A stretch of 64,000 nucleotides of DNA, from NCBI RefSeq assembly GCF_964204645.1, contig NC_134032.1, forward strand, positions 11,960,275 through 12,024,274, given 5' to 3'. The notes beneath the pieces were generated by a model. That model was not told the DNA's origin, made no database searches, and saw only the letters and a program-made list of their open reading frames with translations. The translations under genes were made by a program, and so were the position numbers. Positions 51,101 to 63,800 of this stretch are shown in pieces (positions within the stretch are counted from its first letter, which is position 1; each line of letters begins with the position of its first letter). Origin of the DNA: Tubulanus polymorphus. Its lineage: Eukaryota; Nemertea; Palaeonemertea; Tubulaniformes; Tubulanidae.

Positions 51101-53010
51101 ATTGCCCATGGGCCAAGAGTAGATTCGGTCCCGATTAGAGAAATGATCGCACCAGCCACTTCACCAACAATTCAGTCAGTAAAACTAATAACGTACACGC
51201 ACGGCAACAGTAAGTAGGCCTCTACACATAACTACTGTTGCCGAGCGCATGTTTGTCAGCAACCGATCATTAAAATACATACACATCGTAGTAGTAGATA
51301 CAAAATCAGTGTTGCAATGAATACACATTGAAATGCAATACACGACTATAAGTAAAACAGGCACTGAACGTTATTATGATTCACCCCACTACCAATCACG
51401 CCAGACCAGTCGAATGAGATTATCATCACCCCCCCTATACTTATACATCATTTTTGGACTATTTGGAAAATTGATATTTTCAATACTGAAATCCGCAGGG
51501 AATTCTCATCTCTGATATCAAGTTACCTTTTATGATTGCTTGGTTTGTTATCAGCTTGGATAATTTCAGTTGGTTCGGTTGATTCTCCTTGTTTCATCTG
51601 TGCGTTGTAACAGTTGGTCAATTTTGGACGAGTAGTTGATCTCAAGCTGGGTTTTTTCATATAGTTGAAATTAAGCTGCAATGATAAATAGAAGATATCC
51701 TGTAATAACAAAATATTTCATATAGAATTTATCATAATAATTTCCATAAAAAATCAACTTACATTTCAAGTTTGCTGGGTTCAGTATCGTTTAGAATGTT
51801 CTCAGTTGAATGATGCCGTCCAAGCTTGGATTATTCTGTGGGCTGAGCTAATCTGTAGATATTTGATGGGTATTTGATCTAAAGCTGGGCAGTTTCATAT
51901 AGATAGCATCTAGCTGAAATGCACAAAAAAAGATATCCTGTAATCACAAAATATTTCATATAGAACTAATCAAAATAATTAGATGAATATCTCGTTACTT
52001 TTTATGATTGATTTCTTCGTTATTGGTATGGATCAATCATCTAAGTTGATTGGTTGATGAGTTTGATTTTAGTTGGCATCAACTTTGCGCTGTTACAGTT
52101 GGTCAATTTTGGACGAGTAGTTGATCTCAAGCTGGGCTTTTTCTAATAGTTTAAACTTAGCTGCAATCATTAAAAGAAGATATCCTGTTATCACAAAACA
52201 TTTCATTTAAAATTAATCAAAATAATTACATGTATATCAAGTTACCTTTTATGATTGTTTGGTTCGTTATCGGTATGGTAATTCGTTATCGGCGCGGCAT
52301 TCTAGTTGGCGTCATCTGTGCGTTGTTCCAGTTGGTCGAATTTAGACGAGTAGTTGATCTCAAGCTGGGTTTTTCATATAGTTTAAATTTAGCTGCAATG
52401 ATTAAAAGAAGATATCCAGTAATGACAAAATATTTCATATAGAATTTATCATAATAATTTCCATAAAATAATTGCCCATGGGCCAAGAGGTTTACCGCAG
52501 CCTTCTGAGATATGAGATGCTTGATAAAGTTCAAATTGCATCAAATATTTGTAAGGTACGAGTAGATTCGGTCCCGATTAGAGAAATGATCCGAAACGCG
52601 AACCCAACACAGAGCCCCGGTACCGCGTCAGCCACTTTCCGACAATTCTGTCAGTTAAACTTATAACATTTGGGCATGGCAACAGTAAGTAGGCCTATAT
52701 ACATAACTACTGTTGCCGCGCGCGTGTCTGTCCGCAACCGAGCGATAAAATACATACACATGGTAGTAGTAGATACAAAATCAGTGTTGCAATGAATAAG
52801 CATTGAAATGCAATACGCGACGATACGTAAAACAGACACTCACTGAACCTTATTATGATTAACAATTGCGCCAGACCAGTTGAATGAGATCATGATCACC
52901 CCCCCCCCCCCCCCCCCCAATGCTTATACATCATTTTTGGACTATTTGGAAAATTGATATTTTTCAATACTGAAATCCGCAGGGAATTCTCATCTCTGAT
53001 ATCAAGTTAC
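51101..53010. repeat. 1.38-kb segmental tandem duplication
   Basis: Sequence from about 51101 (ATTGCCCATGGGCCAAGAG) reappears from about 52469 with few changes up to the exon unit at 53.0 kb. The second copy has about 70 extra bases after 52490 and a poly-C tract in place of a short C run. Confidence 0.7.
52898..52918 (+). repeat. Poly-C tract
   Basis: About 20 C in a row; the duplicated copy at 51430 has only six. Length may be unreliable in the assembly. Confidence 0.85.
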
Positions 53011-54094
53011 CTTTTATGATTGCTTGGTTCGTTATCGGCTTGGATCATTTCAGTTGGTTGGGTTGATGAGTTTGATTCTACTTGGTTTCATGTGTGCATT
53101 GTAACAGTTGGTCAATTTTGGACGAGTAGTTCATCTCAAGCTGGGCTTTTTCGTATAGTTGAAATTTAGCTGCAATGATTAAAAGAAGATATCCTGTAAT
53201 GACAAAAATATTTAATTTAGAATTTATCATAATAATTTCCATAAATAATATACCTAGAATAGCCTACTCGGTTATATTCGTAACACTGAACAAATTATAA
53301 GCGAACATACGATACGAAGTCGAATGAAATGCTCGCCATTTTGTTTTGGGTTCCACATTGGGTTTTCCCAATGGGCTTTCCCAATTACATCAGAAGTTCC
53401 TGGAATTTCCGGTATATCCAACAAACAGCCAATCACATTCAATGTAGCTCAGGTAACAAGGTCAACTCAGATAAATAGAAGCGAGAAAATTTTGGGGGTT
53501 GATAAAGTGAGGACCCGTAGGTCGAAAAGTACATCGAGATGAGTCGCAAAATAACGGCAACACTTCCAGGAAGGATTGAACTTTTATATATTTCAATTCC
53601 AAGTATGCAAATTCTCATATATGAAAACGTGCCATTACTTAGTGCTAAAAAGCAGGGTTTTTATGTGTTTTTCAAGAATAAGTCCCCTAAAAATAACTTG
53701 ATCACTATGAAATTTTTATGGGCTCGAGAACTCATTATAAGCCAAACCATGACACCAAAAATCAACACTATTGGTTCAACAGCCAATGTTTGTGCCTTGT
53801 TGACACACCGGTACTCTATTCATTTTCAATGAAAACTGCTTCTCCAGACCATTTGCATAGGCAAACCTACAGTTCGCCAAAAATCAACTTTCATTTCAAG
53901 TTTGCTGGGTTCAGTATCGGTTAAAATGTTCTAAGTTCGTATCAAATATCAAATTACCTTTTATGATGGCTGGGTTCATTATCAGAGGATCTCCTAAGTT
54001 AGTTGGTTGAGTTTCATCCAAATTGGCCCCTTCTGTGCACTGTTCTCTAATCGGCAGATCTTAGTTGATGAGCTCTCGTTCGACTTTTTGAGTT

Positions 54095-54475
54095 GGTGTA
54101 CCTTACGATCGTGACACACCTGCCAGGAGTGAAACAGGCAGGAATTGAAATACAGATATAGTTGTGTGATCGTCGGTCGATTTTACATCATTTTTTTTCG
54201 GAATCGAAGTACAGATATAGTTGTGTGATCGTCGTTCGATTTTACATCATTTTTTTTCGGAATCGACGTACAGATATAGTTGTGTGATCATCGGTCGATT
54301 TTACATAATTTTTTTTCGATAATTTTACAATATTTGGTCTTTTTTTCATGTAGTCCGAAAGTTTACAAGGTTGAAGATAATTTTGTCTAATTTTTTTTTT
54401 CGAAATCGAAGTACAGATATAGTTGTGTGATCGTCGGTCGATTTTACATGATTTTTTTCGGAATCGAAGTACTTC
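54095..54475 (+). repeat. Same interspersed repeat, copy 2 with repeated tail
   Basis: CACACCTGCCAGGAGTGAAA then about four tandem copies of a roughly 70-bp tail holding GAAGTACAGATATAGTTG and a TCGGTCGATTTTACAT end. Confidence 0.65.
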
Positions 54476-54582
54476 TTTGTCTTCTTGGGTTTCGTCGAAG
54501 CTGAATGTGAGAAAAAGAAAAACATTTTGTAGTCACACATTTCTTCATCATTAATCCTAATTTACATGGGTATCAACTTAAC

Positions 54583-54666
54583 TTTCAAGATTGCCGAGTT
54601 CAGTATTTTTTTCGGCATCTTCTGTAGTCGCCTTCTAGCATCTTCTTCTTCAACTTCTTGGGAGTC
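54583..54666 (-). CDS. Candidate exon upstream of the coiled-coil array
   Basis: Strong acceptor (TTTCATTTCAG), 28 open codons in phase 0 (DSQEVEEEDARRRLQKMPKK then ILNSAILK), then donor GAAA|GTTAAG. Charged and helix-prone. Its 3' portion is homologous to the ends of the array units, so it seems to be an earlier exon of the same gene. Confidence 0.4.
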
Positions 54667-54974
54667 CTGAAATGAAAAAAAGAGAAGAGCGATGAAAACC
54701 TGGTACGGAAAAAAACTAATGTCTGAAAGCTTTTCAGCTCTCCGTCGTCGGTCACATGCCGAGAACACCAGACAATGAGCCAGCCAGGAATATACTGTCC
54801 TCTACACGCCCTCACACAGAACGCGAAAACCAGAATGACAACGCCTCACATTCCCCATCTAACTGCAGGATGTACTGGGCGACGTCAGTAACTGACACAC
54901 CTGTAAAATTGCACGAAACACAAATAGCGCAGTACAACCAGCTTGACCGGGCGAGATTCAGGATCTCAACTAGC

Positions 54975-55250
54975 ACTCAAAAGCGTGACAAGAGACTTCA
55001 TCCACTGACCGAGGTTGTCACAAGGACACAATGAAACTAGCACTCACAAGCCGACAAGAGACTTCATCCACTGACCGGGGTTGTCACAAGGACACAATGA
55101 AAACTAGCAATCAAACTAGAAATCAAAGAGCGTGACAGTAGAATCATCCCTCAGCCGACTCAGAATACCAGAAACAAAGAGCGTGACAGTAGAATCATCC
55201 CTCATCCGGGCGGTCACAAGGACACAATGAATGCTAGTAGCGTGACAATC
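54975..55250. repeat. Tandem repeats abutting the LINE remnant
   Basis: Two copies of a unit with AGAGACTTCATCCACTGACC and GTTGTCACAAGGACACAATG, then two copies of GCGTGACAGTAGAATCATCC. They lie at the 3' side of the LINE remnant, where LINEs often carry tandem tails. Confidence 0.6.
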
Positions 55251-55520
55251 CAGTATAACCGCTCCATTTGTATCCCGCGCAATCCCACAGATATGCCCGT
55301 CATTGACATCACTCAGCACACTTTGTAGATAGGTGGGGGCAGTGAGGCCTCGATATCCTGGTTTTCGTGTTCTGTATGAGGGCTTGTAGGGGGCAGAATT
55401 TCCTGACTGACTCTTTGTCTGACATCCTCGACACGTGACCGGCGAAGGAGAGCTGACGCCTTCGGACATTAGTTTTGTTCCAGCAAACGTTGAAATTTGA
55501 CAGAGAAATCGGCCCTGAAA
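55250..55520 (-). mobile_element. Decayed LINE 3' ORF end
   Basis: Minus-strand frames give RRRQLSFAGHVSRM and, after a frameshift, YKPSYRTRKPGYRG and IARDTNGAVILDCHA. These match the conserved order at the C-terminus of many non-LTR retrotransposon ORF2 proteins (the RRRLRFAGH, GxRxxGRP and NDRxxWRxxVxDCxA blocks). The reverse transcriptase itself is not present; a 5'-truncated, frameshifted remnant. Clade not assigned. Confidence 0.65.
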
Positions 55521-55617
55521 AAAATAACGGATTAGACCCTGAAAAAAAGAACGGATTAATAAACACGGAACAGTACAGGACAGTACAGAGACGAACAGTA
55601 ACACATAAAACATAAAG

Positions 55618-55698
55618 ACGTCGTTCCTCAGGAAGCAGGAACAGGAGCAGGAGCGGGAGCGCAGCGAAAATCGCCAGGAGGAGAATCCACGGTAGCAT
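55618..55698 (-). CDS. Possible first exon with signal anchor
   Basis: ATG at 55698 opens MLPWILLLAIFAALPLLLLF followed by LLPEERR: a strong signal anchor with a positive stop. It could start the minus-strand gene whose later exons are at 54.6-44.9 kb. No convincing donor is seen right after it, and a LINE remnant occupies the sequence just downstream. Confidence 0.3.
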
Positions 55699-55911
55699 GT
55701 TCACAGTGTGAGAGAGCTGAGGTGAATGGCCTATGCTTGTGTACACCGTGGTCAGCCGGTGACGTATTCAATAGCGCGTATAAATGATATCAACAACTCT
55801 GAAAAACCGCAATTGTGTCTCTATTGTTGAATGGTTTTACATTATGAAAGGTTCCACTGCCTGGTTGAATACGCGCCAGTAGTCAGCTGAACAATATAGT
55901 TGAGGAACCTT

Positions 55912-56590
55912 AAGGCCTTTTTATGAACCAGCAAAATCGAAATAGATTAGCTATTTAGATTATATAGCCGATTAGTGTCAATTAGCATAACCGGGTATGT
56001 TGGTTGATAAAAACGCCATGTATAAATTATTCAATTATGGCCTACTCAGCAGCGACTTCTACCGAGAACACCATAGGCCTTTTTATGAACACTCGATTAG
56101 TATATTCGAGTATGCAAAACGTTTTTATGAGCATGGATTATGTCATAATCCGTCATTTTTATGAACATTGGTTATCATAATCGATTAGCATACTCAGCAT
56201 ACTCGCTCGGCGAGCAAGTATGCCGATTATCTAATCCAACCGATATGGTGTTCTCGGTAGAAGTCGCTGCTGAGTAGGCCATAATTGAATAATTTATACC
56301 TGGCGTTTTTATCAACCAACATACCCGGTTATGCTAATTGACACTAATCGGCTATATAATCTAAATAGCTAATCTATTTCGATTTTGCTGGTTCATAAAA
56401 AGGCCTCATATCGGTTGGATTAATTAGATAATCGGCATAGGCCTACTTGCTCGCCGAGCGAGTATGCTGAGTATGCTAATCGATTATGATAACCAATGTT
56501 CATAAAAATGACGGATTATGACATAATCTATGCTCATAAAAACGTTTTGCATACTCGAATATACTAATCGAGTGTTCATAAAAAGGCCTT
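55912..56590. repeat. Interlocked double inverted repeat (A B A' B')
   Basis: A = 55912-56073, B = 56075-56246, A' = 56247-56406 is the reverse complement of A, and B' = 56407-56590 the reverse complement of B (with two short insertions). All four blocks begin or end with GGCCTTTTTATGAA or its complement. Arms are near identical. No ORF. Probably a foldback/MITE-type element, possibly two nested insertions. Confidence 0.85.
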
Positions 56591-56869
56591 TAATAAGGCC
56601 ATATGAAATAGATTACTTGATTCCCAACAGCTACTTCCGAATTTATCAGCCGCCGCCAGTTTTTTTTTCTTAAATTCTAGAATAATTTATAAATTATACC
56701 GACCGATAGCACTTCAGTTAAAGATTCACACCAACAGGTCTTCATATCATAGAAACCGCGTAAACATTTACTAATGGAATTAGCTTATTAGTCACAACTA
56801 CGTTTAAATACAAGGACAGTTCATGCACTCCGAGATAACTAACTCACATCATGGCCACGAGGAAAGCGG

Positions 56870-57035
56870 TCTATTTGAGTCATTGGGGGAAAACCCTAAT
56901 TTCTAAATGCCTATTTCTCAAAATTGAAGGAGTTTCGATCAAGCACCTTTTAATAGCTTTTTCAGTTTAAAAGGAGTCTTTTAGGAATCAAGGACATGGG
57001 GACCCTAAGGAATCAAGGAGTCATATGGGGACCCA
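56870..57035. mobile_element. CAGGGTCCC-family MITE, copy 3 (reversed fragment)
   Basis: Inverted relative to the other copies: GGGGACCCTAAGG end, AAGCACCTTTTAATAGC and TCAAAATTGAAGGAG body. Partial. Confidence 0.55.
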
Positions 57036-57737
57036 TAATTATTTTTATGTTGTTAGTAAAGGCGTCGCGCCCGCTGATACTGATCCTTAACAACAGCCAA
57101 TTCAATGTTTATCGGAACTCTATAGTGGATAAATAAACAACATCAACACAAAATATTTCTGTGATATTTTGAATTTATTTGCAGTTTAAATTTAGCGCCA
57201 TTCTCGCGAGATTGTCAACAACCCGGAAGTAAAATCCAAGCCAGTTTACAAGACCTGTGCTGTGGACTGAATGAAATAAAAAGGGAATACGCATTTTCGG
57301 GCCCTTTGGCTTTGGCTTTGCTTTCCTGTCCAGGTTGTGAAGATATAAGGTTGAGACTCGAACACCGCGTAAACAACACCAACTCAATAACCAAAACCAA
57401 AAAAACTATGTTATTAATTTAAATTTCATACTTTATTTGATTTAGAAAGAGGCTTCGTGTGGATAACCCAATGTGGAAATGGAATTTAGCGCTGAAGCGC
57501 GGCCTTGGTTTATTGAACGGAACACTTCGGCAGTTTCCGCCAGAATAACCGAGTCCGAGGATCACGTTTTTCATAAAACACAAATAGTATGTCAAATTCC
57601 CATAATAATAAAATTTAATAGATATAATGATTTAGATTTCAGTTAAGGTTTATTTCGTAGAAAATTTTTTTCGGTTTTAAAATGGTTTTGGATATATTTA
57701 TTTACACTCAGCAGGGTGGTAGAGATTAACTGTTTCG

Positions 57738-57751
57738 GTACCCATAGCGAC
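57738..57751 (+). promoter_or_regulatory. X-box-like RFX site upstream of EFHC1
   Basis: GTACCCATAGCGAC matches 13 of 14 positions of the X-box consensus RYYNYYATRRNRAC and lies 103 bp before the EFHC1 ATG. RFX factors are known to drive ciliary genes through X-boxes within a few hundred bases of the start, so the position suits the gene. A single motif match; not proof of binding. Confidence 0.5.
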
Positions 57752-57853
57752 GGTTCCTAACAACTACCAGCACCACACTGTACTGCCGAATCCTGTTAGC
57801 ATAGCGCTCAAAAATATCGAATAAACAACTTTTCTCGACGAGGACACTCCGCG

Positions 57854-60800
57854 ATGGAAGGTTTACCTGTTTTACCCGGCAATAGTTTCAGAGATCCAAC
57901 GGTAAGTCTTCAGAAATTAAGTTTTTAGCAGATTCGATGAATCAAATTAAATCAAATTGAATTTTATTCCTTCTCTTTGACTGACTTCGTTCTTGTGATC
58001 TGTTCACTGATTGTTTTGACTCCCGCGTTCCACAAATGTAGTAATTTAATATGAATCTGGATCCTACCCCTTCCCCAGCCCAGGTAGGGCAGGAGGCCCT
58101 TGGTGTGGGTCGGTCAGTACTAACTAACTACATCATTCGCTGATGATGCACTGACACTGACTGTCGCTGTTTGTCTATGTAACAATGAATCTCGTCACTA
58201 CTATGCGCATGCGTGAAAGAATTGATTAAGGGTAAGATGATATAGAGGGGCTAGATGAAATAGATTTCATCAAACTTGCAGTTGCGTTCTGTGGCTCAGT
58301 GGGTAAAGCACTGGACCAGCGTTGGGCATAGATAGGACTATTTTTGGTAGTAGTCGAATGAAACACTCTAATCCGTGTACACTGTAGATAATCAATGAAG
58401 TCCCACAATTCAAATTTTATATGAAATGATTTATTAAAACGAAACCACAACATTTCGGCTGTCGGACTCCCGTAATCACAGCTATTTCACTCTGTTTACG
58501 GGCCCTGTAATTGAAGAGGCGGCCAAATTAATAAAGCCTGAATAACTTGTGCTTTGATTTGACCTGTTTGTACTTGTTGTGCGTATTGTTTTAGTTTCGC
58601 GAACTGTTACTTTCACAAGTCTTCGAAAGCCCGTCTAAACTAAGCTTACAATTAGGTTACCGGTACTAACTTATTCGGAATTGAATTTGCATTTTTCAGC
58701 AAACCAAATACCACCGATCTCAAACACTCGGATACAAGAATGGATATGCGTTGCCACGGTACCCGACAGTCGGAGTGGGCGGCGTCCCGCTACAGTATAA
58801 CCAAATCAGTCAACAGGAACTCGACGAATTAGCCAATTATCAACCGACTTTGACGTACGGACAGGCAAAACAAGCCCCGCCCGAGGATTTCGTACCCGCG
58901 CACGTCGCCTGGGATAAAAAGGTGCCGATTTCTCCTTTTCGATGTTTTAACTCTGAAATCGAATAAAGTCTAAAACAAGTTTTTTTTTCGTGATATTTCC
59001 TTTGATGTTTGCGTTGTCGCGATAATATGGAAGAAAGGAAAACAAGTCTGAACTTCTCCCCAGGGCCTGGTTCCATTGTTGTGAGTTAACTCAAGAGTTG
59101 AAATCTGGGTTCAGTTTCACAAAAAAAAATTAAACTCAAATTTTTGGTGTAATTGTTATGTTTTCAATGAGGACAACAATTCAAACTTAACCGTTTTAGG
59201 CTTGAACTTTTTCGTGAAACTGTCCCCGCGGGGCCGGTTGCGTAGTCATGGCTGGTCCCAGTTCATTTTCTATGTTTTGACTTTTTTACTCTTTGAGTCA
59301 AATTTGACTCAGAACTGTGGAACTGGATCCGGGACATTTTTATCTTTGAATGATTGATGTTTTTTTTTTTTGTAAAGGTTTTGATGTTCCACGGATATTT
59401 CAAGATGACCGTCCACGAATCGCCGGACGAATTTTATCGCGTTCGACCCGTGAAAATTTATTACTATCTCGAAGACGACAGCATCGCCGTCATCGAACCA
59501 AACGTCGAAAACAGCGGCATGCCACAAGGTGATAATAATTTAATCGAGTTTATGTATATTTCAAACGTAACATCTTATTTGCGAGACTTAAGATGAAATC
59601 AGTCACTTTCGAAGTTGTGATTGCTGGTGCCTCCTCTACTGGGACCAAGAATTTTTTCACGATTTATTTTGACCAAATCTGGTATTGGACCCAGTATTAT
59701 TTTTAAAGTTCGCTTGGCCAAAAACATTTCTCAGATTTTTGAATTTGATAAATGCCGAGTGAACTGGGCTTTTCTCCAATACTCAGTTTGTTTCTATACC
59801 ATGTGCATAAAACATTACATAAGAATATGAATGATTATGTAAGTAATATACTTTTTTATTATTTGGTTGGTAAATTTTGTTTGATTTTCTGATTGAGTGT
59901 CCCTTACAAACCCACCACACCTGCCGGGAGCGAAACAGGGGGTTTGATTTTGAAATCGGAAATCGAAGTACAGATATAGTTGTGTGATCGACCGGTCGAG
60001 TTTACATATTTTTTTGTTTAAATTACTTTTTTTAATGTACCAACTGGACAACTATTTCAATTATCATTTTTTTCTTTTTAATTTTCTCAAAGGTAAACTG
60101 ATAAAACGTCAGAGGCTGCCAAAGAACGATCAGGGAGATCACTGGCACTGGAAAGACATCAACTTACAGCAGAACGTTACGTTTTATGGCAAGATTTTCA
60201 GAGTAACAAACTGCGACCAGTTCACCCGCGTAAGTTCATTTTCAACACCAGGGGCCAGTTGCACAGTCGTGACTTAAGTCCAAAAGTGGTCTTAAATCTT
60301 AAGACTGGTCGTAAGTTGTAAGATTGGCTATAGAGCTAAGTTGGTCTTAGACTGGTCTTAAGTCTAAGCCATGACTATGCAACTGGCCCCATATGCTTTG
60401 AAGCTCTCATAATGTATCCACTAGCTGTGTTAAAATTTGAAGTTGTATCTCAATCTATCCGGATTGTGATCAGTTACTGCTCATGTTATTTTACCAGTTT
60501 CACAAAAAGGATTAAGGCCTAAATCGATTAAAGATAAAGTGAATTAATGAAGAAATTAAATCGATTGAGTCAAATCGTTTTGTGAAACTGGGCCCTGACA
60601 TGAAAAAATGTGAAATACTTGCAGTTCTTCTATCTGACCCCTGCTAAGTTATCAGTTTTAAAACTTTGCCTCTATCATAGAAAATTTATTGCGTATCAAT
60701 TGCTTAGACCCGATGATAATCAGATTTTAGCTATCAGGATTTCGTTCTTGGAATTTTCTAGGATTTCCTGGAAGCGGAGGGCATCATCGTGAACGACCCG

Positions 60801-63800
60801 GAGTCGGAGCCCACCGATCCGTACGACAGCAAACGTAAAGACGACGCCGAATTGAAGACGTTCACGACGAAAACAAGTTTCGATAAATTGAAACAGTTCA
60901 TCGAATTGGATCGAAAAGTTTTACGATTTTTCTGTCTGTGGGACGATCGAGAAAGCATGTTCGGAGAAATGAGACCTTTCATATTACACGTAAGTTGTTG
61001 CTGTACCACCAGATGGCGTAAATGATAGTTGACAGGATACTCACTCGCCACGAATAAAATCCTCCATTGCCCTAGTAGTGATATCGTTTTGTACACTAGC
61101 ACACCTGGTGGATCTTCACGTGCCACAAATAGAATCCTCTATTGCCCCAGTAGTGATAAGATAAGAGGTTATTACTCTCCAACCATTTCCATGGTACGTG
61201 GAGGAAAAAAATTATTTTGTTTGCGAATATTTACATATCGAGAGAAAAATAAAAAGATTTTAAAAACTTAACGAGGTTATTTACTGTATATACAAATACA
61301 GTGTACTATTTACAATTGACAGACTACAGGAGAGATCTATATACATCGAAACTATCTTTGATAAATTGTGCTAATAGTGATATGCTGCACACTAGCGCAC
61401 CTGGTGGATCCTCACCCGCCACAAGTGGAATCCTCTATTGCCGCAGTAATTAATATCCTAATGTACCTGGTGGATCCTCACTTGTGGAATCCGGAAAAGA
61501 TGAAATCTTATTTGAACCCTCTTTCTCTTTGTTTCAGTACTACCTGGTCGACGACACTCTCGAGATCCGAGACGTCCACGAACCGAACGACGGCCGCGAT
61601 CCGTTCCCCGTGCTCATTACGAGACACAAAGTTCCGAAAGATCGTTACAACGTCGATTCGTCGTTCCCGGGAATCGTCATGGAGTTGACCGATCACGAAA
61701 TCAAAGAGCAATATTTCACGCCGAAAGATTTCATGGTCGGCGTAACGTTCAATTTGTACGGCAGACGGTTCCTGATTTACGATTGCGACAAATTCACGAA
61801 GGCGTTTTATTACCATAATTTCAACATTACCGATTTCCCGACGGTCGAAGTGAAGGGACTCGCAAAAGAACTGCCCAAAATGGTAAGTTAAAGATTATCA
61901 TAGAGCATAGGGAATGGGTCAATCTTGTAGGAAATAGCTTATGTTTCTGGAAATAGCTAGGAATGGGTTAATGTTCCAGGAAATAGCTAGGAGGCAGTCA
62001 ATATTGAAAGGATAGCTAGGAATAGTGTGGGTCAATGTTGTAGGGAATAGCTTGGAGGGGTTTGGCGTTACATGATTTGAAAAGCCGAGATATATCTGAA
62101 AATGTAGATTCTTGAGATCCCAGAACAACAATCAAATAATAGAAAACTAAAATGAAATTAAAGTACTTTTTTATGAAAGCCAGTGCCCAGTTTCACAGGA
62201 AAGTTCATCTCAAAGTTTTGGTGTGATTGCCATTGGTTACTTCATCTCTTCAATGACGAGAACAATTATTCAAACTTAACCGTTTTAGGCTTAACACTTT
62301 TTCGTGAAACTGGGCCCAGGGCATAGTTTAGAAAGGTTTTTTGCTATTCCCCAGTGAAATTTTATTCTTTTCCTAAGACTTCCAAAAAAAACATTCTCTT
62401 TTTATCTCGAAAGGAAATTTCACAGTACAACGGCTACGGGTCGATGGAAGATTCAATGCAGTCGTGTTTATCATTGGTGCCTCAACCACCGAAAAAAGAT
62501 TTCATAAAATCCCTCGAAAATGACCACAAAATTCTGCGCTTCGAAGCGATAATGGTGCGTATATGAAACATTCAAAACAAGTTGTTAGAGATGTTCGAGT
62601 AATCGAAGCATTTTTTGAAATAAAAAAAAAAATTCTTTAATTTTAGGATTCGATTAAACCGGATCACAAGGGCAGACGGTTTATCATATCGTATCATCTA
62701 GCCGACGATATGTTAGGTATTTACGAACCGCCGGTGCGAAACTCAGGAATAATCGGCGGTAAATTCCTCGAGAAAACTCGCGTGGCGAAACGTGGCAGCA
62801 CACCGGAAAATCCGTGTTTCTACGGACCAGACGATTTCAAAATAGGAGCGTCGATCGATGTATTCCAACACAGGTATGTCGAGAATTCGAACAAGCCGAA
62901 AAAGTCCTTCTTAGTACTTCTTTTTACCCTGGCCTTACCACTGGAAACCCTTAGGGGTTAATATGAAGTTTGGAAGTTTCAATGAAAGTTTTATATTTAC
63001 AGATTCACGATAACTGACGCTGACGAATATGTATTAACGTATATGTTAGAACATTCGAACCAGTTCTCGCCGGATACAATAAGGTAGGCGCTTTATTTCG
63101 AGTCAAAATCGTGATAAATAGGAGATATGGACATCGAGATAGGATAGATAGACGAGAGGGTGGGTGGTGTAGTAAGAAGGAGAGTGGTGGAGAAAAGAGG
63201 AATGGGAAAGTATCACAGAACAGGAAAATAAGTGGAGGGGAGCGGGGGGGAGATAAGTGAGAAAGTGCATGAGAGAGAGCTTCTCGGTGAGACTGGGGAA
63301 TAACAACTGACGTGATAGACTTAAGGGTAAAGTTAATCTGATTTTATACACAGGTCACTGCAAGAAAAACACAACAGACCAACTGAGGGTAAAGAGCCTA
63401 AGAAAGGAGGACCGATGAAAGTCACTCGACAGTAAGTTTTAAAAATACTTCATATCCCCTTCATGTCCCAAATATGGGAATTAGTTGAAACATGGTCCCT
63501 GTAGTATGGTGGTACGTTCACTTTTAACAAAGGTCCATTTTCATTTAGAAAAATTACCCATGAAATATGAAGGAAAAGATTGGGAAAGTTTAGCTTTCGT
63601 GGGAACAATGTTTTTAATAAACAGATCATTTCGCAATGTTGAAATATATGCAATGATGATTTGTTTTTTCAGAGAAGGAGATTTAGGACGGTTAGTCGCC
63701 GAAGTGAAGAGTCAACTGAAGAAAATGGCCATTACGGATAAAAGTCGATTCGACGAGATGTTCTTACGATATAACTCCGACCGAATGGGTTTCATCGATC

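Larger units (their letters stand above)
50000..53240 (-). repeat. Tandem array of decayed coiled-coil exon units
   Basis: Units of about 240 bp. Minus-strand cores CCCAGCTTGAGATCAACTAC are at about 50058, 50258, 50490, 50738, 50977, 51628, 51866, 52112, 52346 and 53121 (plus coordinates), with outliers near 45500, 45700 and 54070. Each unit has an acceptor-like TTGCAG, the core and a donor-like AAAG|GTAACTTG. The 51.1-51.6 kb stretch and 52.48-53.0 kb are copies of each other, so a 1.38-kb block was duplicated later. Most units carry a stop or shift. Confidence 0.7.

Noticed and set aside
58285-58360. Possible functional tRNA gene
   Set aside because: A box and D-arm look right, but no T-arm/B box and no acceptor stem; more likely a SINE fragment.
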